DNA of 64,000 nucleotides from Acidihalobacter_A sp037381185 (GTDB taxonomy: Bacteria; Pseudomonadota; Gammaproteobacteria; DSM-5130; Acidihalobacteraceae). Location: positions 1 to 64,000 of the forward strand of contig NZ_JARRQY010000011.1 in assembly GCF_037381185.1 (NCBI RefSeq), given 5' to 3'. The notes beneath the pieces were generated by a model. The model searched no databases and was not told where the DNA came from. It saw only the letters and a program-made list of their open reading frames with translations. Of the stretch, positions 57,673 through 64,000 are shown in pieces. Both the position numbers and the translations under genes were made by a program. Each line of letters begins with the position of its first letter. Within the stretch, counting starts at the first letter, position 1.

Positions 57673-59184
57673 TCATTTCTTGGTTTTTAGGCCGCCACCA
57701 CGGAGTATGAGTAGCAGCGGAAACATGACGATGAAGCTCCAGGTGATGAACATGAAGCTGTCGTTGAAGGCGACCATGTTGGCTTGCTGCGCGAGTATTT
57801 GGCCCAGCACCTGTGGGGTGACTGCATTATGCAGGTGAAGGCCGAGTTGCTGAAGGTAATGATGCAACGCGGAGTTGGTCGCGCTGATGTGGCCACCGAG
57901 TTGGTTCCAGGCCATCTGCGTGTGCTGGGTGAGCACCGTGGTGACGATGGAGATGCCGATCGACGAGCCGATGGTACGCATGAGGCTGAACATGCCGGCG
58001 GCTTCGGCCGAGTCCCGCGGAGGCAGCGTGGAGAAGGCGATGGTGGACATGGGCACGAAGATCAGGCCGAGGCCGAAGCCCTGCAACAGGATCGGCGCGA
58101 CGACCCAGAACAGGTCGATCTGCAGGTTGTACCACGTCATCAACCATGAACCGGTGACGGACAGAACGATGCCGGTGCCCATCAGAAGCCTGGCATCGAC
58201 TTTCCCGATCAGGCGCCCTACCACTATCATGCTGAGCATGCTGGCCAAGCCGCGGGGAGCCATTGCTAGGCCGGCTGTGAGAGCGGGGTAGTTGAGCAGG
58301 TCTTCGAGCATCTCGGGCTGCAGCAGTGCGGCGCCGAACAGACCAACGCCCATGACGGCGATCATCAGCGAAGCAGTGGCGAAGTTGCGGTCGCGGAACA
58401 GGCCGATTCTGAACAGTGCGGCGTCGCCTTTGCGCACGGCATGATCGAGAAAGGCGAGGAACGAGAGCGCCGACACCACGGTGAGCGCAACGATGGAGTT
58501 GGAACTGAACCAACCGACTTCGTTGCCGCGGTCGAGGATGTATTGCAGCGTGCCGATGGCCAACGCGATCAGGGCGAAGCCGGTCCAGTCGAGCTTGCGT
58601 TCGCGGCGCTCGGTGTCGGGCACCACGCGCATCGCCAGCGCCATGGCGAGAATGCCGACGGGCACGTTGATGAAGAAGGTCCAGCGCCAGCTGAGCACCT
58701 CGGTTAGATAACCGCCCAGGGTCGGGCCGAGGATCGGTCCTACCATGACGCCCATGCCCCAGATCGCCATTGCCCTGCCGCGCTCTTCCAGAGGGTAGGT
58801 ATTGACCATGATGGATTGCGACAGGGGCACCAGTGCTGCGCCGAATACGCCCTGGGCGAGGCGAAACAGTACGATTTCGGCGATATTGGTGGACAGGCCG
58901 CACAGTGCGGAGGCGAGGACGAAGCCGCCGATGCTCAGCATGAGATAGCGGCGCTGGCCCAGCTTGTCGGTGAAGAAACCCGTCAGTGGCATGAAGATGC
59001 CCGAGGAGACCAGATAGCTGGTCAGTACCCACGAGATCTGGTCGCGGGTCGCACCGAGTTGGCCCTGCATATGCGGCAGGGCGACGTTGACGATGGTGGT
59101 GTCGAGCACCTGCATCACCGTCGCGGACATCACCGCGATGGTGATCAGCAGCCGTTGCCGGGGGGAAAATCCGGTTTCGCTCAT
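57673..59184 (-). CDS. emrB: EmrB-type MFS efflux permease (DHA2)
   Basis: The 503-aa protein has 14 predicted membrane segments and the DHA2 motif C-like segment (AIWGMGVMVGPILGPTLGG near residue 140), with VNVALPHMQGQLGATRDQISWVLTSYL at the start. EmrB works with the periplasmic adaptor EmrA and an outer-membrane channel to expel hydrophobic drugs or uncouplers. Its start overlaps the emrA stop by 4 bp. The outer-membrane factor is not in the window. Confidence 0.92.
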   Translation of the reverse strand: MSETGFSPRQRLLITIAVMSATVMQVLDTTIVNVALPHMQGQLGATRDQISWVLTSYLVSSGIFMPLTGFFTDKLGQRRYLMLSIGGFVLASALCGLSTNIAEIVLFRLAQGVFGAALVPLSQSIMVNTYPLEERGRAMAIWGMGVMVGPILGPTLGGYLTEVLSWRWTFFINVPVGILAMALAMRVVPDTERRERKLDWTGFALIALAIGTLQYILDRGNEVGWFSSNSIVALTVVSALSFLAFLDHAVRKGDAALFRIGLFRDRNFATASLMIAVMGVGLFGAALLQPEMLEDLLNYPALTAGLAMAPRGLASMLSMIVVGRLIGKVDARLLMGTGIVLSVTGSWLMTWYNLQIDLFWVVAPILLQGFGLGLIFVPMSTIAFSTLPPRDSAEAAGMFSLMRTIGSSIGISIVTTVLTQHTQMAWNQLGGHISATNSALHHYLQQLGLHLHNAVTPQVLGQILAQQANMVAFNDSFMFITWSFIVMFPLLLILRGGGLKTKK

Positions 59185-60203
59185 GGCGTGCTCTGGTGCG
59201 CCTCAACCGCGGCCGGTGCCTTGAGCGTGTCGATGCTCACTTCGGCCGATGTGCCGACGCGCAGAGGGTATTTCGGCGACGGATTCAGAATCTCGACGCG
59301 TACCGGCACACGCTGGGTGACCTTGACCCAGTTACCGGTGGCGTTCTCCGGCGGCAGCAGGGAGAAGGCCGTGCCGCTGGCGGGGTTGATGCTGATCACG
59401 CGGCCGCGGAAGGCGTGACTGCCGTAGGTGTCGACCGTGACCGAAGCCGTTTCGCCGGGTTTGATGCGTGCCAGATCGGTTTCCTTGAAGTTGGCGTCGA
59501 CCCACCAGTGCGTGTCGCAGACCAGCACGAAGTTGGGCTGGCCCTGGTCGACGTAGTCGCCTGGACGCAGCTTGAATCCGGATAGCCGGCCGTCGCAGGA
59601 GGCGGATACCTGGGCGTGGTTGAGGTCAGTGTCCGCCATGCCCAGTGCGGCCTTGGCCAACTGCACCTGATGATTGGAATCTCCGGTCTGACCGAGCTGC
59701 GCGCGGGCTTCGGCAAGACGCGCCTCGCTCACGCCCAGGGCTGCGCGTGCTGCGGCTTCGGCGGCTTGTGCGTCCTGCGCGGTCTGCGCGTCGGTGTAGC
59801 CGCGCGAAACCAGCCGCTGCTGGCGTTTGGCCTTGCTGGCGGCATTAGCCAGCTGAACCCGGGCCTGTTCGACCTGAGCCTTGGCCGCAGTGACGGAGGC
59901 CTGTAACTGGGCGACCTGTTGCTTCGCCAGGGAGAGCTGGGCCTTGGCTTGGTCGACCTTGAGCCGGTAGGTGGTGGGATCGATCCGATACAGCAGCTGT
60001 CCCTTGTTGACATGCTGGTGATCGTGCACTGCCACGTCGACCACGCGGCCCGAGATCTGCGGGGCGATGCGGACGGTGTGGGCGCCGACATAGGCGTCGG
60101 AAGTCGAGGGGTAGTACTTCGAGTCGTACCAGTACCACGCGCCGCCGACGACCAGCACGATGGCGATGGCGGCAATGACGGCGTAGCGAATGATGCGTTT
60201 CAT
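59181..60203 (-). CDS. emrA: EmrA-type periplasmic adaptor (HlyD family)
   Basis: The 340-aa protein has one N-terminal membrane helix (YAVIAAIAIVLVVGGAWYWY), a lipoyl half (VVDVAVHDHQHVNKGQLLYRIDP), a long alpha hairpin and a second lipoyl/beta-barrel part (PGDYVDQGQPNFVLVCDTHWWVDANFKETDL). It bridges EmrB to the outer-membrane channel. It follows the MarR gene by 48 bp and overlaps emrB by 4 bp. Confidence 0.92.
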   Translation of the reverse strand: MKRIIRYAVIAAIAIVLVVGGAWYWYDSKYYPSTSDAYVGAHTVRIAPQISGRVVDVAVHDHQHVNKGQLLYRIDPTTYRLKVDQAKAQLSLAKQQVAQLQASVTAAKAQVEQARVQLANAASKAKRQQRLVSRGYTDAQTAQDAQAAEAAARAALGVSEARLAEARAQLGQTGDSNHQVQLAKAALGMADTDLNHAQVSASCDGRLSGFKLRPGDYVDQGQPNFVLVCDTHWWVDANFKETDLARIKPGETASVTVDTYGSHAFRGRVISINPASGTAFSLLPPENATGNWVKVTQRVPVRVEILNPSPKYPLRVGTSAEVSIDTLKAPAAVEAHQSTP

Positions 60204-60251
60204 GCGGTGTCCTTGTTGAACGCGGTGCGGGAGATGCGCCGGGTATCGCGA

Positions 60252-60686
60252 TTACAGTGACTGCGCGCGCAGCAGAATGTGCGTGAGGACGCGCTCGCAG
60301 TGGTGAATGTCCTCGTCGCTCAAGCCTTCCAGCAGTTCGCTGCGCAGCTTGGCCGCCGTCTGCTTGATTTCGCGCGAAAGCGTTTTGGCCTGCTCGGTCA
60401 TATGAATCGTCTTGCAGCGGCGATCGTTTTCACGGCCGCGCCGCTCGACCCAGCCGTCCTCGACCAGGCGGTCGATCTGCGGGCTGAGACTGGCGTGGCT
60501 GATGCTCATGCGCGTGGCCAGCTCGGTTTGCGGCAGTCCGTCCGGACTTTTGGACAGATGCAGAATTGCCATCCAGCGGGTTTGGCTGAGGCCGAGCGGA
60601 CGCAGACGTTCGTCCAGACGAATGCGCCATATACGGGCTATTTCGCCAATTTTGGCGCCGAATTGTTCTTCAGATCTTGATTTCAT
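60252..60686 (-). CDS. MarR family transcriptional regulator
   Basis: The 144-aa protein has a winged helix-turn-helix with LPQTELATRMSISHASLSPQIDRLVEDGWVERRGRENDRR near residues 50-95, the typical MarR recognition and wing. It is the first gene of the emrAB operon, and three identical 12-bp sites lie just upstream. It is most likely the ligand-responsive repressor of its own operon. Confidence 0.92.
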   Translation of the reverse strand: MKSRSEEQFGAKIGEIARIWRIRLDERLRPLGLSQTRWMAILHLSKSPDGLPQTELATRMSISHASLSPQIDRLVEDGWVERRGRENDRRCKTIHMTEQAKTLSREIKQTAAKLRSELLEGLSDEDIHHCERVLTHILLRAQSL

Positions 60687-60699
60687 TGATAAAAAATAC

Positions 60700-60741
60700 T
60701 TAGGTTCCTAATTGTTAGGTTCCTAATAGTTAGGAACCTAA
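60700..60741. promoter_or_regulatory. Triple 12-bp operator of the marR-emrAB operon
   Basis: Copies TTAGGTTCCTAA at 60700-60711 and 60715-60726, and the inverse TTAGGAACCTAA at 60730-60741, are each spaced 15 bp apart. The last two form a perfect 27-bp palindrome. The site is 14 bp upstream of the marR start and in the gap before the divergent small gene, so MarR is the obvious ligand. Confidence 0.75.
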
Positions 60742-60823
60742 GCATATAGGCGCAAAAAAATTTTGCAATGCATCATGTGCTCGCTACTCTGCGTGTTCGC
60801 CGCCACGGAAGTCGAGAAGAGTC

Positions 60824-61039
60824 ATGAAGCTGACGGAACGCTACGCGTTGGACGAACTCAAGCAGGTATATCGCGTATTGCACGCGGCACTGCCCGAAAA
60901 CCTCGAACTGATGGATTCCGCACTGCTGGAAGAACTGCAGCGCGAGCTTCAGGAGCGGGCGGCAGACGAGGGAGTGGACGTATCGTTGCACGCCCAGTGG
61001 GTGGCCTGGCTGGGTGGTCCGCTGCTGCGCGGATTGTAA
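60824..61039 (+). CDS. Small helical protein of unknown function
   Basis: A 71-aa frame from ATG 60824, preceded by AAGAG, encodes an acidic, helical protein (MKLTERYALDELKQVYRVLH). It has no membrane segment and no motif I know. It is divergent from the marR operon and convergent with the coiled-coil gene. The even amphipathic pattern and ribosome site support a real gene. Confidence 0.55.
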   Translation: MKLTERYALDELKQVYRVLHAALPENLELMDSALLEELQRELQERAADEGVDVSLHAQWVAWLGGPLLRGL

Positions 61040-61054
61040 AGCGGTGGCACAGGA

Positions 61055-62236
61055 CTACAGGCGCGAGCTTCGCCGTAGTTCCTGAATGAGATCGCGTTCC
61101 AGGGAGTCCAGATCCTCCATGCGAATCTGTGCTGCACTGCTCAGCCAGGCGCTGGCCTGTTCGCGCTTGCGTGCGAAGTACTTGAGGATGAATTCCTCGG
61201 ATTTGAGCATGTAACGGATCGCGTTCTGCGGATCGACCTGTAGAAAGGGATTGGTGGCGATCTGGCGCGCGCCGTCTTCCTGCGACACGCAGTAGTGGTT
61301 CAGTAGCGAATAGAGCAGCGTGCGTGACTTGGTGAGCAGGTCGCGCACGTATTCGCGCGCCTGGCGGTGCAGACTGGCGTCTACCACGGCGTCCAACCAG
61401 CGGGTGAGGTCGGTTTCGGAAATGGCGACCTCGGTGGTCTTCATGTCGGTGATCAGACGGGAAATATGGGCCTGCGTGTTTTCCTTCTGCTCCAGGTGCT
61501 GGCGGCGGCGCAGAGTGCGGGAAAAAAGCCCCGCGTTGTTTTGCATCTCGCGGTTGAGTTCCTGCAGCTGAAGACGGATGGTTTCGCGTTTCTGGTGCAT
61601 GGCCTCGACCTGGGTGCGCTTGCGCGACATCTCCTGGCGCACGAGCTGCAGCCGCACCGTGAAGAACTGTCCCAGCAACTGGTCGACTTCGTTGATTGCG
61701 CGTCCCAGCTGTGCCTGCGCACGCTCCACGGCGAGTCGCAGATCCGGATCGTTGGGCACTGCGCCGTCCAGGGTGTGCAGCATGCGCAGCGTTCCGGCCT
61801 GTTCGGTACGTACGTCGATGAGCAGGTCGTTGAGACGTTTGACGTGTGCACCGTACTGCGTCAGATCGGTGGTGCCCTCGCCGCGTGCAGCGTTCTGGCG
61901 CTGCGCAATCAATTCGAGCAGCTTGGTGCGAAAGACGCGCACATTGGCGGTGGCGCCGGCATGATGGGCATGATCGATGGCGGCGATGACCTCGTCCCCG
62001 ACCGTCCGCTGCAGGCGCATGCGCAGGGAGAGATGGTAGGCGTTGGCCTCCATGATGAGACTTTCGACCGCACCCCTCGAGTAGAACGGCGCTCCGTCGA
62101 CGATGTCCTCGGGAATGCCCTCGGGGAGCTTGTCCACCGGCAGTTTGCCGAGGTCTTCCGGGGGGAGTTCGCGAATCAGCTTGCGTAGCGCGGCGAGGCT
62201 GATGTGCGGCAAATCCTCGATCTTGGGTCCGCTCAC
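61055..62236 (-). CDS. Coiled-coil protein of unknown function
   Basis: The 393-aa protein is soluble and largely helical. A Pro-rich N-terminus (KIEDLPHISLAALRKLIREL) is followed by a helical domain and a long coiled coil at about 195-265 (EMSRKRTQVEAMHQKRETIR). A C-terminal helical domain (TDLTRWLDAVVDASLHRQAREYV) ends with RDLIQELRRSSRL. No enzyme motif is visible. It lies 42 bp after nadA on the same strand but has no functional link to it that I know. Confidence 0.7.
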   Translation of the reverse strand: MSGPKIEDLPHISLAALRKLIRELPPEDLGKLPVDKLPEGIPEDIVDGAPFYSRGAVESLIMEANAYHLSLRMRLQRTVGDEVIAAIDHAHHAGATANVRVFRTKLLELIAQRQNAARGEGTTDLTQYGAHVKRLNDLLIDVRTEQAGTLRMLHTLDGAVPNDPDLRLAVERAQAQLGRAINEVDQLLGQFFTVRLQLVRQEMSRKRTQVEAMHQKRETIRLQLQELNREMQNNAGLFSRTLRRRQHLEQKENTQAHISRLITDMKTTEVAISETDLTRWLDAVVDASLHRQAREYVRDLLTKSRTLLYSLLNHYCVSQEDGARQIATNPFLQVDPQNAIRYMLKSEEFILKYFARKREQASAWLSSAAQIRMEDLDSLERDLIQELRRSSRL

Positions 62237-62278
62237 GGACGGTCCCCTGGCAATGGCCGCGGTATTTCGCGATGCGGC

Positions 62279-63361
62279 TCAGGCATTGCCTTCGCCGAGC
62301 ACGTTGCGCTTGAGTGTGGCGGCGAAATCGAGCATGCGCTGGGTGGAACGCAACGCCTTGACGCGCACGGCTTCGTCGACCTGGATTTCGTTCTCGCCGG
62401 TCTCCAGTACCCGTAGTAGATTGTGCAGCCCGTTCATGGCCATCCAGGGGCAGTGCGCGCAGCTGCGGCAGGTCGCCCCGCGGCCGCCGGTGGGTGCCTC
62501 GATCAGCGTTTTGCCGGTGGCGGCCTCGTGCATCTTGTGGAAGATGCCGTTGTCGGTCGCGACGATGAAAGCCGGGTTCGGCAGTTCGCGAACCGCATCG
62601 ACCAGCTGCGTCGTCGAACCCACGCGGTCGGCCAGGGCGATGACGTCGGCCGGAGACTCCGGGTGAACCAGAACGGCGGCTTCGGGATGCGCGGTCTTGA
62701 GTTCGGTCAGGGCTCGTGCCTTGAATTCATCGTGCACCACGCAGGAGGCGTTCCACAGCAGCATGTCGGCGCCGGTCTGGCGCTGGATGTAGTCGCCCAG
62801 GTGGCGGTCGGGCGCCCACAGAATCTTGTGTCCCTCACGCTGCAGGTATTCGACCAGGCGCACGGCGATGCTGGAGGTGACGACGTAGTCGGCGCGCGCT
62901 TTCACCTCGGCGCTGGTGTTGGAGTACACCACCACCGTGCGGTCCGGATGCGCGTCGCAGAACGGAATGAACTCCGCGGGAGGGCACTCGAGGTCGAGCG
63001 AGCACTCTGCCTCCAGGGTGGGCATCAGCACGCGTTTCTCGGGGTTGAGGATCTTGGCGGTTTCCCCCATGAAGCGCACGCCGGCCACCACCAGCGTCTG
63101 CGCCGGATGTTCGTTGCCGAAACGCGCCATGTCCAGCGAGTCCGAGACGTAGCCGCCGGTTTCCTCGGCGAGGCTCTGCAGGTCTTCGTCGACGTAGTAA
63201 TGCGCGACCAGCACGGCATCGCGGGCCTTGAGCAGGGCCTTGATGCGGTCCATCGCCTCGTCACGCTCCCGTGGCGTGTAGTGTGGACGGGTGGCATCGA
63301 TGCTGCGCGTGGACGGGACATCAATGAGTGGGATCGGCGGTGCAGTGTCTGTGGAACTCAT
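62279..63361 (-). CDS. nadA: Quinolinate synthase
   Basis: NadA condenses iminoaspartate with dihydroxyacetone phosphate to quinolinate in NAD synthesis, using a [4Fe-4S] cluster. The 360-aa protein has VAHYYVDEDLQSLAEETGG near residue 53, the cluster Cys regions EAECSLDLECPP, NASCVVHDEF and CRSCAHCPWMAMN, and GVRFMGETAKILNP. E. coli NadA has 347 aa. It is the first gene of its run. Confidence 0.96.
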   Translation of the reverse strand: MSSTDTAPPIPLIDVPSTRSIDATRPHYTPRERDEAMDRIKALLKARDAVLVAHYYVDEDLQSLAEETGGYVSDSLDMARFGNEHPAQTLVVAGVRFMGETAKILNPEKRVLMPTLEAECSLDLECPPAEFIPFCDAHPDRTVVVYSNTSAEVKARADYVVTSSIAVRLVEYLQREGHKILWAPDRHLGDYIQRQTGADMLLWNASCVVHDEFKARALTELKTAHPEAAVLVHPESPADVIALADRVGSTTQLVDAVRELPNPAFIVATDNGIFHKMHEAATGKTLIEAPTGGRGATCRSCAHCPWMAMNGLHNLLRVLETGENEIQVDEAVRVKALRSTQRMLDFAATLKRNVLGEGNA

Positions 63362-63535
63362 TGCGGGGCTTGTCTCTGCGGGAGATCGTACGTCTATACG
63401 GTGTTTATATCACAGGGCTTGAAGGCGCGCCGATTAATGGGTGGGAACCGTGGTTTGCGATCGGCGGCGGCAGCCGTGAATAATGCGCATCCGGCGAGTG
63501 TACCGCCGCCGGCCGGAAGCACCGATGGGAGTCGT

Positions 63536-63964
63536 ATGGATTATCAGACCGCGTACAAGGCACTGAGCACGGAAGAGCGCAAGAGTCTGGCATTGGAGGA
63601 AGACCTCGATCCGGGCTTTCGCTCGCTGCTGGTGCGGGATCAGTGGAGTCTGGTGAAGATCTACTTCGGCCGCCGGGTGGACCTGCGCGCGGAGGAGATT
63701 GCCGTGCTCATCGATGATCCGGATCAGACAGTGCGCATTACCTGCGCGCGGCGTGAGGATCTGACCCCCGAACAGGTCGAGCGCTGCGTCAACGACCGCG
63801 ATCCGAATCTGCGCTATTTCATCGCGCGCAGCGTATTGCTGGACGAGGCGCAGCGCGCGAGGCTGCTGGACGATATCGATCCGCTGGTACGCAAGGCTGC
63901 GGCCAAGGGGCCGAAACGGCGCGAACGCAGACGTCGCCCGGGCCAGGCCGAACTGATCCGCTGA
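63536..63964 (+). CDS. LRV/HEAT-like repeat protein
   Basis: From ATG 63536 (MDYQTAYKALSTEER) the 142-aa protein is made of about 24-residue helical repeats with patterns such as AEEIAVLIDDPDQTVRITCARR and QVERCVNDRDPNLRYFIARS, as in leucine-rich-repeat-variant proteins. It ends in a basic tail GPKRRERRRRPGQ. A scaffold role is likely. The stop overlaps the next start. Confidence 0.65.
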   Translation: MDYQTAYKALSTEERKSLALEEDLDPGFRSLLVRDQWSLVKIYFGRRVDLRAEEIAVLIDDPDQTVRITCARREDLTPEQVERCVNDRDPNLRYFIARSVLLDEAQRARLLDDIDPLVRKAAAKGPKRRERRRRPGQAELIR

Positions 63965-64000
63965 TGAAGTGGCTGCGCTGGCGCCCGACACGGCGCGGAC
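63964..64000 (+). CDS. Partial gene running off the right edge
   Basis: ATG at 63964 overlaps the previous stop (TGATG) and reads MKWLRWRPTRRG before the edge. The basic, Trp-rich start could precede a membrane or signal segment, but too little is visible for a call. Confidence 0.45.
   Translation, partial: MKWLRWRPTRRG

Noticed and set aside
57827..59206. 459-aa minus-strand frame overlapping emrB
   Set aside because: Out-of-frame shadow of emrB with Arg/Pro-rich composition; emrB has the full transporter pattern.

Overview
The window is a chromosomal replication-origin region of a gammaproteobacterium. The evidence is the order rpmH-rnpA-yidD-yidC-mnmE-mnmG-rsmG-parA-parB-atp operon on one side of dnaA-dnaN-recF-gyrB on the other, a class of hem cluster (hemCDXY) usual in Gammaproteobacteria, and G+C-rich codon use. 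Several proteins look like those of Chromatiales/Ectothiorhodospiraceae-type bacteria, but the genus cannot be fixed from sequence reading alone.

Region 1 (1-15346) is an accessory island of visibly lower G+C. It begins inside an IS3-type element and ends 23 bp downstream of the glmS stop codon, with three 15-bp repeats at a 20-bp period behind a terminal 5'-TGT. This is the position and layout of a Tn7-like right end at attTn7. The island carries two convergent operons. The plus-strand operon is AbrB-like protein, DUF4007 protein, 1144-aa P-loop ATPase and PAPS-reductase/DndC-like protein, all overlapping by 4-8 bp. The minus-strand operon is a TnsE-like protein, a PIN-like protein, a GHKL histidine kinase broken into two frames, and a receiver-domain protein. 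A truncated type III restriction helicase (res) lies between that operon and the transposon end, and a TPR gene without its 5' end lies next to the IS. No TnsA, B, C or D gene is visible. The two operons are the best candidates for an undescribed, probably defensive, system.

Region 2 (15370-33969, minus strand) is core genome: glmS, glmU, the complete ATP synthase operon atpIBEFHAGDC with a clear sigma70-type promoter, parAB, rsmG, mnmG, mnmE, yidC, yidD, rnpA and rpmH.

Region 3 (34221-41995, plus strand) holds dnaA, an oriC with three perfect DnaA boxes and an AT-rich stretch, dnaN, recF (with a parS site inside its 3' end), gyrB, a 5'-truncated lemA remnant and an intact GIDE-type membrane protein carrying an EF-hand loop.

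Region 4 (42033-64000) is mixed housekeeping: prlC, xthA and ubiD chained by ATGA overlaps; a cyclic-di-GMP-I (GEMM) riboswitch before a tiny secreted peptide; a decayed EamA transporter; an epimerase and a ferredoxin-type reductase; hemCDXY; a thioredoxin-like protein; trmL and pyrD with overlapping head-to-head starts; a uspA/phosphatase/TPR group; a MarR-EmrA-EmrB efflux operon with a triple 12-bp operator; a coiled-coil protein of unknown role; nadA; and an LRV-like repeat protein at the right edge.
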